The position numbers and the translations under genes are program-made. From Saprospiraceae bacterium (GTDB lineage Bacteria > Bacteroidota > Bacteroidia > Chitinophagales > Saprospiraceae), in NCBI GenBank assembly GCA_021604865.1, contig BQJU01000028.1, positions 1-64,000 on the forward strand: a stretch of DNA of 64,000 bases. The letters run 5' to 3'. The notes beneath the pieces were generated by a model. It saw only the letters and a list, made by a program, of their open reading frames with translations. It did no database searches and had not been told where the DNA came from. Below, one piece after another: positions 27,196 through 35,396 of the stretch. Every line of letters begins with the position of its first letter. Positions within the stretch are counted from its first letter, which is position 1.

Positions 27196-27888
27196 ATGAT
27201 TCGGATTGAAAAACTTAAAAAAGTGTACCGTACGGAGGATGTGGAAACCACTGCCCTCAACGAGGTAGACATCACCATCAATCAAGGCGAATTTGTCTCA
27301 ATTATGGGACCTTCAGGTTGTGGAAAGTCTACCTTGCTGAATATTCTCGGACTCATTGACAACCCATCTGGTGGAGCCTACCACTTTTTAGATCATGAAG
27401 TCTCCAAATATTCCGAGCGTCAGCGTTCCATGTTGCGAAAAAACAACATTGGTTTTATCTTCCAAAGCTTTAACCTAATTGACGAATTGACGGTGTTTGA
27501 AAACGTCGAGTTGCCACTGATTTATACCAAAGTCAGTTCCCGCGACCGCAAGACCCGCGTGGAAGAAGTATTGGAACGCATGAACATGATGCATCGCCGT
27601 AATCACTTTCCTCAGCAGTTGTCTGGTGGTCAGCAGCAAAGGGTTGCTGTAGCACGGGCTATTGTTAATAACCCGAAGATTATCCTGGCGGATGAGCCTA
27701 CGGGAAATTTGGATAGTGCCAATGGTAATGATGTGATGAAAACACTGGTACACCTCAATGACGAGGGCGCTACGATCATCATGGTTACGCACTCTCAATT
27801 TTGTGCCGAGTTTGGCAACCGCATCATCCGCATGCTGGATGGGCAGGTTGTTACGGAAAACCTGCTTTCCAAAGCTGCCAGGTTGTAA
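27196..27888 (+). CDS. ABC transporter ATP-binding protein (MacB/LolD class)
   Basis: The 230-residue nucleotide-binding subunit has Walker A GPSGCGKST (residues 38-46), a Q-loop in FIFQSFNLIDELTVFENV, signature LSGGQQQR, Walker B IILADEPTGNLD and an H-loop in IIMVTHS. The N-loop TTALNEVDITI and the overall length are those of the MacB/LolD/FtsE group, which powers mechanotransmission rather than substrate passage through the membrane. It follows the adaptor and precedes four separate FtsX-type permeases, any of which could dimerise on it. Confidence 0.96.
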   Translation: MIRIEKLKKVYRTEDVETTALNEVDITINQGEFVSIMGPSGCGKSTLLNILGLIDNPSGGAYHFLDHEVSKYSERQRSMLRKNNIGFIFQSFNLIDELTVFENVELPLIYTKVSSRDRKTRVEEVLERMNMMHRRNHFPQQLSGGQQQRVAVARAIVNNPKIILADEPTGNLDSANGNDVMKTLVHLNDEGATIIMVTHSQFCAEFGNRIIRMLDGQVVTENLLSKAARL

Positions 27889-27971
27889 TATTACAAGTCC
27901 GGTTTTTCCATTCATTACTGATGATTTGCTGAACTGTAAGCGGTTTACCTGGCATTGCTATGTTTTAAAAC

Positions 27972-27997
27972 CACTATCCTCTCGAAAACGGATAGTG
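27972..27997 (+). other. 8-bp perfect hairpin between ATPase and first permease
   Basis: CACTATCC and GGATAGTG pair around a ten-base loop, 46 bases before the permease start. No T-run follows, so this is more likely an RNA processing or attenuation structure than a terminator. It could set different expression levels for the ATPase and the permeases. Confidence 0.4.
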
Positions 27998-28043
27998 ATT
28001 AATCTCGCTTCCCTTTATTCTAAAATTTTTATACGCAAAAAGG

Positions 28044-30443
28044 ATGATTTACAATATTCTTAAAATAGCCTACCGGAATATCTTAAAAAGGAAGCTTTTT
28101 TCGGCAATCAATGTGATTGGCCTTGCGGTGGCAATGGGGGTTAGTTTATTGTTGTTGCTCACTGTTTTTCATCAGTTTTCCTTTGACAATTTCCATAAAA
28201 ATGGCGACCGGATTTATCAGGTCTATAATGTTACGAATCATTCATCCGGCATTGCCAAGGGAGCCACACAGGCCAGTCCATTAAAAGAGGCACTAGAAAG
28301 TGAAATGCCGGAATTGGAGCATGTCATGCGTTGGTCTAGTGGGCCTGCCTCCATTAAATATGAAGGCGATATAATAGAATCTAGTATCCGCTTTACCGAT
28401 GCCAACTTTTTTGAAATGTTTTCTTTTCAGCTATTGGAAGGAACACCTAACCAGGTATTGGCCAATTTGAATACCGTAGTCTTGTCTGAAAAGACCGCAG
28501 CCAAAGTATTCGGTGAGGAAAACCCTATAGGCAAAACCATTACCCTCAATATTGCTGGCAAAGCCTACCGGATGGAGGTTAGTGGTTTGGTGGAAGATGA
28601 ACCCAACAATTCTTCGCTGCATTACAACATGATTACCCGATTTGAAAATCACCCGGATTACCAGGATAATAAAGACAATTTTGACAATCAGTTCCTAGGC
28701 ATGTTTGTGCAATTGCCGCCGACATTAAGCCAACAAGAAGCGGAAGAAAAACTAAAAGGAGTTGTACACAAATATAGGAATGATGAAATTGAACAATTGC
28801 AAAAAGATGGCGCCCAGCCTGATGTGGAAGGAGAGGTTTACAGCTTAAAATTGCTCCCCCTAAACGATTTGCATTTTGATACTGAAATCACTGGAAATGG
28901 TATTAGTATTGCCCTGCCAATGGGTTTGTTGATTATTGCTTTTTTTATCCTTGTCATTGTCTGTATCAACTTCATCAACCTGACCATTGGTACTGCACTC
29001 ACCCGAGCTAGGGAAGTAGGGGTGAGAAAAGTATTAGGAGCGACTAAACGACAACTGATCAGTCAATTTTTTGGAGAGGTTAGCCTGTTGATTTTTGTCG
29101 CGCTGTTTTTAGGCCTTATTTTAGCCCAATTTGGCCTGGCAGATTATAACCAGCTCTTTCGGCAAAAGATTAGTTTGTATAACCCTACGCTTATTTTTGC
29201 TATTGGATCTATCCTTGTTTTTGTCGGCCTTATTGGTGGCAGTTACCCGGCATTGGTACTCTCCCGGTTCCAACCGGCTTCAGTACTCAAAGGTAGCACC
29301 TCGGTACAAAAGCCGGGAAAATTGCGCAACATTCTGGTGTTGCTACAATTCACCCTATCTGTATTTCTGATCATTTGTACGATGATTGTTTGGAATCAAA
29401 TTGATTATTTGCGTTCTAAACCACTCGGCTATTCAAAAGAAGATGTGATCAGCATACCCATTGGCAATGAGTTGGACAGTTATCAGGTTTTGCAACGCAT
29501 GCGCAATGAGCTGGCAGCTAATCCGAATGTGAAAAGCATTACCGGCAGTTATGGAAATCTGGGCATGGGAAAAGATGGTTCCCGGACTACCTCAATCATG
29601 GGCTTCTCACAAGGCGATCGTTTACTTAGGACGCATTGGGCTGTAGTTGATTACGATTATTTTGAAACCCTTAATATCCCCTTGGTGGAAGGCCGTAGTT
29701 TTTCACCTGAATTTCCAACGGACAGTAGTGAATCCATAATTATCAATGAGACTTTTGCCCGTCAATTGGGAGAAGATTCCCCCATTGGAACCGTATTAGA
29801 TTTGGGGCCAGACCGCAAAGTCATTGGCGTCGTCAAAGATTATCACTTTTTACCGCTTGATAAAGCCATGGAGCCGCTTTCTTTGGTGCTGGCCAAACCC
29901 ATTGATGACTTCCGGTTGGGCTACATTTTTGTTAGTGTGAGCAATCGTACGGCAATGAGCAACCTGGAAGAAACCTGGAAAAAGCTCTACCCGGAAACTA
30001 TATTTCAGGCCACTTTTCTGGATGAAAATAATCAACGACAATACCAGGTTGAGGAGTCTATTGCCAAGTTGTTTACTACTTCCGGACTTCTAGCCATTAT
30101 ACTCTCTTGTATGGGATTATTCGGCGTAGTCGTTTTGGTAACGAGCCAACGTACAAAAGAAATCGGTATCCGAAAAGTACTTGGCGCATCGGTGCCTAGT
30201 ATTGTCGGCCTTATCTCTAAAGAATTTATTCTGCTGGTTGCTATTGCCATAGTTATAGCAGCCCCAATGGGCTGGTGGCTGATGAAACAATGGCTGCAAT
30301 CCTATGCTTATAGTATTGATTTTCCCTGGTGGAGTATCCCACTAGCCGGTATAATGGCGATTCTGATTGCCGTGGTTACACTAGGTATACAATCCGTACG
30401 TGCCGCCCTCACTAACCCTATTGACGCATTGAGGGACGAGTAG
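28044..30443 (+). CDS. FtsX/MacB-type ABC permease 1 (tandem-domain)
   Basis: The 799-residue inner-membrane protein has an N-terminal helix (~20-42), a large periplasmic MacB-like domain and a three-helix block near 290-400. The first coupling motif is REVGVRKVLGATKRQLISQFF. A fifth helix near 430 and a second periplasmic domain follow, then a final three-helix block with the coupling motif TKEIGIRKVLGASVPSIV. It is therefore two FtsX units fused in one chain, as in other Bacteroidota and in the ADOP permeases of Acidobacteria. It is probably mechanically driven by the ATPase upstream to act on a periplasmic or outer-membrane substrate. It ends in the clade-typical ANP-like tail ALTNPIDALRDE. 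Confidence 0.93.
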   Translation: MIYNILKIAYRNILKRKLFSAINVIGLAVAMGVSLLLLLTVFHQFSFDNFHKNGDRIYQVYNVTNHSSGIAKGATQASPLKEALESEMPELEHVMRWSSGPASIKYEGDIIESSIRFTDANFFEMFSFQLLEGTPNQVLANLNTVVLSEKTAAKVFGEENPIGKTITLNIAGKAYRMEVSGLVEDEPNNSSLHYNMITRFENHPDYQDNKDNFDNQFLGMFVQLPPTLSQQEAEEKLKGVVHKYRNDEIEQLQKDGAQPDVEGEVYSLKLLPLNDLHFDTEITGNGISIALPMGLLIIAFFILVIVCINFINLTIGTALTRAREVGVRKVLGATKRQLISQFFGEVSLLIFVALFLGLILAQFGLADYNQLFRQKISLYNPTLIFAIGSILVFVGLIGGSYPALVLSRFQPASVLKGSTSVQKPGKLRNILVLLQFTLSVFLIICTMIVWNQIDYLRSKPLGYSKEDVISIPIGNELDSYQVLQRMRNELAANPNVKSITGSYGNLGMGKDGSRTTSIMGFSQGDRLLRTHWAVVDYDYFETLNIPLVEGRSFSPEFPTDSSESIIINETFARQLGEDSPIGTVLDLGPDRKVIGVVKDYHFLPLDKAMEPLSLVLAKPIDDFRLGYIFVSVSNRTAMSNLEETWKKLYPETIFQATFLDENNQRQYQVEESIAKLFTTSGLLAIILSCMGLFGVVVLVTSQRTKEIGIRKVLGASVPSIVGLISKEFILLVAIAIVIAAPMGWWLMKQWLQSYAYSIDFPWWSIPLAGIMAILIAVVTLGIQSVRAALTNPIDALRDE

Positions 30444-30506
30444 AGGGAAGGAATTTTTCATGCTAAACCTGCTCTGAATACAGCGTCATCTGATAAACCT
30501 CTAATT

Positions 30507-32861
30507 ATGCTAAGGAACTATTTATTGACAAGTTTGCGTAATCTATACAAAAACAAACTCTATACAATAGTCAATTTGTTAGGTCTGACTATAGGTTTGA
30601 GTTGTGTAATGTTGATCAGTCTATGGATTCTGGAGCAATATTCCTTTGATAATTTCCACCCCAATGGTGATCGAATCTATCGAGTTTTGGAAAACCAATA
30701 CTATTCAGATGGGTTTGTATTGACCACTTCAGCTACACCAGGACAGTTGGCCGCCTCACTAAAAACGAATTGGCCGGAAATTGCGCTTAGTTCCCGGGTT
30801 ACCTGGGGTGACGAAAAGTTGTTTAAAGTAGACAACAAGGTGTTTAAAGAAAAAGGATATCACGCTGATCCTGATTTTTTGCGCATTTTCAATTTTCCGG
30901 TAATAGCCGGTGAAGGTGCAGATGCTTTGGAAGAACCCGGAAAGATTTTGATCACCACCAAAATGGCAGAAAAGTATTTTGGCCATACGGATGTGGTGGG
31001 GCAAATGATCAGAGTGGACAACGAAAGAGAGGTTCAGATAGCGGGGGTGATGGCTGATGTGCCGGACAATACTTCTTTTAAATTTGACTTTCTCTTACCC
31101 TTAAAGGATTACGAAAAAAATAATGATTGGCTAAAAAACTGGAATAGTAATGGCATCCGGACCTTCCTGATGACTACGCCCCAATCTCCCAACCTAAACG
31201 AGATCCCTGATTTAAAGGAATACCTCAAGACGGTGTCTGATCAGGATAATGCGGATTTATTATTCCAGGGATTGGCCGATATGTATCTCCGGTACGACTA
31301 CAAGGATGGTAAATATCAGGGTGGTGGACGTATTACCTATATCCGTCTTTTTGCTATTATCGCCTTGTTTATTATCCTTATTGCCTGCATTAATTTTATG
31401 AACTTATCCACGGCAAGAGCGAGTACCCGTACCAAAGAAGTGGGCATCCGCAGGGTGTCGGGAGCCACACGTGGTATGTTGATCCGACAGTTTCTGGGGG
31501 AGTCACTGTTGCTCAGCATTTTTGCCGGCGTTTTTGCGGTCGTCCTTGTGCAGCTCAGCTTACCAGCTTTTAATGAACTTTTTGATGCACATATCTATCT
31601 CGATTTTTCAAAAGTCGGCGTATGGAGCCTATTGTTGGGCATCACCTTATTAGCCGGTTTTCTGGCGGGTAGTTACCCAGCATTTTTTCTGTCTCGTTTT
31701 CAGCCTATTGAAATTTTTAATAAGCTTGGCAAGCAAGGCAAAGGAGCCAACTGGTTTCGGAAAGGGCTGGTGGTTACCCAATTTGCCATAGCTACTTTCC
31801 TGATTGTTGGCACCATGGTGATTTATTTGCAAATGAATCATATTCGCCACCAGAATCTGGGTTTCCAGAAGGAGAACTTTATTTACATGCCTGTTAATGG
31901 TACATTATGGGATAAATATGACTTGGTGAAAACTGAGCTGACCAATTTACCCGGTGTTCAATCGGTTTCGGCCTCCAATGGATTGATCTATCAATGGGGC
32001 AACAACACTTCTTCGGTAAGCTGGCCGGGCAAAGATCCGGAGGCGAGTATTTTGTTTCAAACCATTCCCGTAGAATTGGACTTTATGGAAACGATTGGGG
32101 CTGACTTGGTAGATGGCCGTGATTTTTCGGCTGCATTCCCTGCTGACTCCACCAATTTTATCGTCAATGAAAGAGCCGCAGAGATGATGGGCCTCCAACA
32201 AGCGGTCGGAGAAAGGATTACCGTACAAGGGGACGAAGGACAAATTATTGGCATGGTTAAAAATTTTAGAACCAATTCCCTGCATGTTGAACAGGAACCG
32301 GTCATTCTAATGCATCGCCCCTGGAAGAACTTTATTTTTGCCCGTTTGAATACTGATGATACCCAACAGACTCTAGGGCAAATTGAAAAGATACTGGCTA
32401 CTCACAATCCAGCCTATCCCTTTGAATTTTCTTTTGTGGATAAAGAATACGAAAAACTATACCGCACGGAAGCTAGAGTAGGTACTTTGTCCCGGCTGTT
32501 TGCCATCCTTTCCATTTTTATTTCCTGTTTGGGTCTCTTTGGCCTGGCAACTTTTACAGCCCAGCAACGAACCAAAGAAATTGGCATTCGTAAAGTAATG
32601 GGTGCTTCCATTTCTCAGCTTTCTACTTTGCTCTCCGGAGAATTTTTAAAACTCGTCATCGTCGGGTTTGTTATTGCTGCTCCTGTGGCTTGGTTGGTGA
32701 TGCATGATTGGCTGGAACGTTTCGTAAGTCACATTGAACTCTCGTGGTGGATTTTTATCATGGCAGCAGTTTTGTCCATCAGTATTGCCTTACTGACCAT
32801 CAGCCTGCAAACCATTCGTGCTGCTTCGATCAATCCGGTGAAAGCATTGCGCTATGAGTAA
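30507..32861 (+). CDS. FtsX/MacB-type ABC permease 2
   Basis: The 784-residue paralogue of the preceding permease has an N-terminal helix (~20-43) and a periplasmic domain starting DNFHPNGDRIYRVLE. The first membrane block carries TKEVGIRRVSGATRGMLIRQFL near 310; the second carries TKEIGIRKVMGASISQLSTLL near 690. The tail is ASINPVKALRYE. It starts 63 bases after the previous stop. The spacing and orientation are consistent with one long transcript from the sigma-54 promoter at 25707. Confidence 0.93.
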   Translation: MLRNYLLTSLRNLYKNKLYTIVNLLGLTIGLSCVMLISLWILEQYSFDNFHPNGDRIYRVLENQYYSDGFVLTTSATPGQLAASLKTNWPEIALSSRVTWGDEKLFKVDNKVFKEKGYHADPDFLRIFNFPVIAGEGADALEEPGKILITTKMAEKYFGHTDVVGQMIRVDNEREVQIAGVMADVPDNTSFKFDFLLPLKDYEKNNDWLKNWNSNGIRTFLMTTPQSPNLNEIPDLKEYLKTVSDQDNADLLFQGLADMYLRYDYKDGKYQGGGRITYIRLFAIIALFIILIACINFMNLSTARASTRTKEVGIRRVSGATRGMLIRQFLGESLLLSIFAGVFAVVLVQLSLPAFNELFDAHIYLDFSKVGVWSLLLGITLLAGFLAGSYPAFFLSRFQPIEIFNKLGKQGKGANWFRKGLVVTQFAIATFLIVGTMVIYLQMNHIRHQNLGFQKENFIYMPVNGTLWDKYDLVKTELTNLPGVQSVSASNGLIYQWGNNTSSVSWPGKDPEASILFQTIPVELDFMETIGADLVDGRDFSAAFPADSTNFIVNERAAEMMGLQQAVGERITVQGDEGQIIGMVKNFRTNSLHVEQEPVILMHRPWKNFIFARLNTDDTQQTLGQIEKILATHNPAYPFEFSFVDKEYEKLYRTEARVGTLSRLFAILSIFISCLGLFGLATFTAQQRTKEIGIRKVMGASISQLSTLLSGEFLKLVIVGFVIAAPVAWLVMHDWLERFVSHIELSWWIFIMAAVLSISIALLTISLQTIRAASINPVKALRYE

Positions 32862-32868
32862 GTAGCAC

Positions 32869-32912
32869 GGGCATATTTGGAGGCCAATTAAGCCCTGGCC
32901 TCCAAATATGGT
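32869..32912. repeat. MITE/REP-like element, family E (copy E5, minimal)
   Basis: GGGCATATTTGGAGGCC and GGCCTCCAAATATGG form an almost perfect hairpin around a short spacer, starting eight bases after the permease 2 stop. It keeps only the ends of the larger family members. In the transcript it would fold into a stable stem inside the permease operon. Confidence 0.75.
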
Positions 32913-32915
32913 ATA

Positions 32916-32997
32916 AGAGTTGTTTCGCAGGGGCCACGACAGGGTTAAAACGGATGCCATAGTTTTTCCCATCGCCCTGCCCCTGCGTAACAACTCT
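32916..32997. repeat. inverted-repeat element, family F (copy F1)
   Basis: The arms at 32916-32934 (AGAGTTGTTTCGCAGGGGC) and 32979-32997 pair at 18 of 19 positions around a 44-base interior (beginning CACGACAGGGTTAAAACGG). The left half is closely similar to 45925-45965. It fills the space between permeases 2 and 3. The open frame of permease 3 runs back through it, which is why the longer start there is rejected. Confidence 0.7.
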
Positions 32998-33012
32998 ATT
33001 AAATTCCCGACT

Positions 33013-35385
33013 ATGTTGCAAAATTATTTCAAGGTTGCTTACCGGCATTTCTGGAAGCACAAAGTACACCTCCTGATTAATGTGCTGGGGCTAGGCATAG
33101 CGCTGGCTAGTTGTGTTATTGCATACCTTAGCTGGAAGTTTGATCACGACTTTGATCATTTTCATACCCGAGGGGAACAGATCTTCCGCGTGGTCAGTAT
33201 CAAGAAGGATAATCTTCAGGCTTTTGGCGTTTGTCCGGCTCCCTTGGCGGCGGCAGCTAAGGCAGAAGTAAGTGGGGTACAGGATGCCCTGATCCTGGAA
33301 TTTCGCAATGCCGTCATCAGTAATGGTAAGGACACAGACCGGGAGCGTATCTCTTTTACAGAAAATGCTTTTTTTGAATGGTTCGACTTCCCCTTGCTTA
33401 GTGGACAGATCAGGTTGGATGATGCGGCTACTGCGGTAATTTCTGAAGCACTGGCCATTAAATATTTCGGAACCTCCGACCCAGTAGGTCAAATCTTGAC
33501 CATCTATCCTGATCAGCCGTTCCAAAAACAGTTGCTGATCACGGGATTGCTCAAAGATACACCGGTCAATTCCAGCATCCAATATGAGCTGTTGACCAGT
33601 GTAGAAAATATGTATAACCGGGATAATGCACAAGTCAATTTAAAAGATTGGACCTATCTGACCGATGCCACTTTCCTGATGCTGAAAAACCCGGAAGACC
33701 AGGAACGCGTAAGTCGATATCTGGAAGCTTACCTACCTGTTCAAAATCAGATGCATAGCGATTGGCAGATTGAAAAATTTGCACTGCAACCTCTAAATAC
33801 GATGGCCCATCATGCGGATGATTTGCGCTGGAATGCCTTAGGGCAGAGCCTGCCACCATCAATGGTTTGGGGAATGACCCTTATGGGTATTTTATTGCTA
33901 CTGACTGCCAGCCTGAATTTTACCAATATGTCCATCAGCCTTTCCGGGCGCAGGCTAAAAGAAATAGGAGTCAGAAAGGTGATAGGCGGAAGTCGTAAGC
34001 AATTAATTTGGCAGCTTTTGATGGAGGGCTTGTTGATTAGTTTAATTGCGTTGGGTGTGGGTTTACTATTCACGGATTGGTTATTACCCAGGTACAACCA
34101 GATGTGGACTTTTGTTGACTTACACCTGGTTTTTACCCAAAACCTGCCTTTAGTTGCTTTCCTTATAGCGGTTTTATTGACGACCACATTTATTGCCGCA
34201 GCCTATCCCGCATTTTACATCAGTGGATTTAATCCTACAGGTATTTTCAGAGGCAAGGTTAAATTTGCCGGAGCCAATCTTTTTTCCAAAATATTACTCG
34301 GCGCACAGGTGGGCATATCCACGATTGCCCTGGTGGCAGGTTTTGCTTTTACCCGGAATGCTGAATTTCAAAAAAATGCCGATATAGGATTTCAACGGGA
34401 AGGCATCCAGGCGATTCGCATACCGGACGAACAAACGTTTCGAGTGATGGAGGCTAATGCCCGTCAGCATCCGCAAGTGCAGGCTGTAGCCGGCGTCCGT
34501 TTTCATATCGGAGATTCCGCGCCACGCATTGAAGTGAAATTCAAGGATAAAAAACAAGAGGTAGAGTTTATGCCTGTCGGTGAAAACTACCTGGAGGTTA
34601 TGGATATTCAACTGCTGAGCGGCAGGAGCTTTGATTACCAATTGTCTACCGACTTTACTGAAAGTATTTTGATCAATGAAAAATTTGCCGATCTCTATTT
34701 TCAGGATGGGGATCCTCTGGGCCAGCAATTGACCCTTTTTGATACCCTTCGATACAATGTTGTTGGCGTGGTCAAAAATTTTATTCAGGATAATTTTCAC
34801 GATCCGATCCGTCCTTTGGTGCTGACATTGACTAAGCCGGACCGTTTTGGTTATCTGGTCATCAAAACTCAGTCTGCCGATATGCTTGAGGTAAGGGATC
34901 ATCTAAGTGTAGCCTGGAAAAAGGACTTTGCGCAAATGCCTTTTGAACATTACTTCCAGGATGATTTTTTGGCCAGTTCCCTGAAAACGAATACCAATAT
35001 CCAGTATATTTTTTCTGTATTTGCACTTATCGCTTTGTTGTTGTCCATGACCGGTCTGAATTCACTGGTTTCTCTCAACCTATTGAAACGACTCAAAGAA
35101 GTAACTATCCGACGCATTCTTGGTGCCCGTCCGTCGCAAATAGCTTATTTGTTGAGTGCTCACTTTTTAATTGTAGCCTTTATCGGTCTAGCTGTTGGCG
35201 GCTTAATTGGGCTAAAGCTTTCAGAGATGTTATTGAACAGCATTTATCAGGTGCACGTTGGGGTCACTTATTTTTCACTTTTGGTAGCCGGGATCGTAGT
35301 GGTTATCGTTGCTTTTCTGACGATTAGCAGGAGCATTGTTCAGGCCATTACTGCCAATCCTTCGGATGCTTTAAATAATGATTAA
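33013..35385 (+). CDS. FtsX/MacB-type ABC permease 3 (diverged)
   Basis: The start is set at the ATG at 33013 (MLQNYFKVAYRHFWKHK). The frame extends to 32920, but that extension lies in a repeat and would put about 30 polar residues before the membrane anchor. The product has 790 residues with the same tandem FtsX layout. Its coupling motifs are unusual: RRLKEIGVRKVIGGSRKQLIWQLL in the first half and KRLKEVTIRRILGARPSQIAYLL in the second. In the other permeases the second motif is TKEIGIRKVLGAS. The tail is TANPSDALNND. It may therefore couple to the ATPase differently or partner with a different permease. Confidence 0.9.
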   Translation: MLQNYFKVAYRHFWKHKVHLLINVLGLGIALASCVIAYLSWKFDHDFDHFHTRGEQIFRVVSIKKDNLQAFGVCPAPLAAAAKAEVSGVQDALILEFRNAVISNGKDTDRERISFTENAFFEWFDFPLLSGQIRLDDAATAVISEALAIKYFGTSDPVGQILTIYPDQPFQKQLLITGLLKDTPVNSSIQYELLTSVENMYNRDNAQVNLKDWTYLTDATFLMLKNPEDQERVSRYLEAYLPVQNQMHSDWQIEKFALQPLNTMAHHADDLRWNALGQSLPPSMVWGMTLMGILLLLTASLNFTNMSISLSGRRLKEIGVRKVIGGSRKQLIWQLLMEGLLISLIALGVGLLFTDWLLPRYNQMWTFVDLHLVFTQNLPLVAFLIAVLLTTTFIAAAYPAFYISGFNPTGIFRGKVKFAGANLFSKILLGAQVGISTIALVAGFAFTRNAEFQKNADIGFQREGIQAIRIPDEQTFRVMEANARQHPQVQAVAGVRFHIGDSAPRIEVKFKDKKQEVEFMPVGENYLEVMDIQLLSGRSFDYQLSTDFTESILINEKFADLYFQDGDPLGQQLTLFDTLRYNVVGVVKNFIQDNFHDPIRPLVLTLTKPDRFGYLVIKTQSADMLEVRDHLSVAWKKDFAQMPFEHYFQDDFLASSLKTNTNIQYIFSVFALIALLLSMTGLNSLVSLNLLKRLKEVTIRRILGARPSQIAYLLSAHFLIVAFIGLAVGGLIGLKLSEMLLNSIYQVHVGVTYFSLLVAGIVVVIVAFLTISRSIVQAITANPSDALNND

Positions 35386-35396
35386 ATTTTTTACTC

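Noticed and set aside
27938-27955. possible third sigma-54 promoter before permease 1
   Set aside because: TGGCATTGCTATGTTT has a good -24 half but lacks TTGC at -12, and no TGTTC-N6-GAACA pair lies upstream.
33091-33633. 180-residue minus-strand open frame
   Set aside because: It lies opposite permease 3 (33013-35385), whose frame has clear FtsX motifs; no domain was visible in the antisense product.
34294-34902. 202-residue minus-strand open frame
   Set aside because: Antisense to the second half of permease 3; long by chance, with no recognisable domain or start context.
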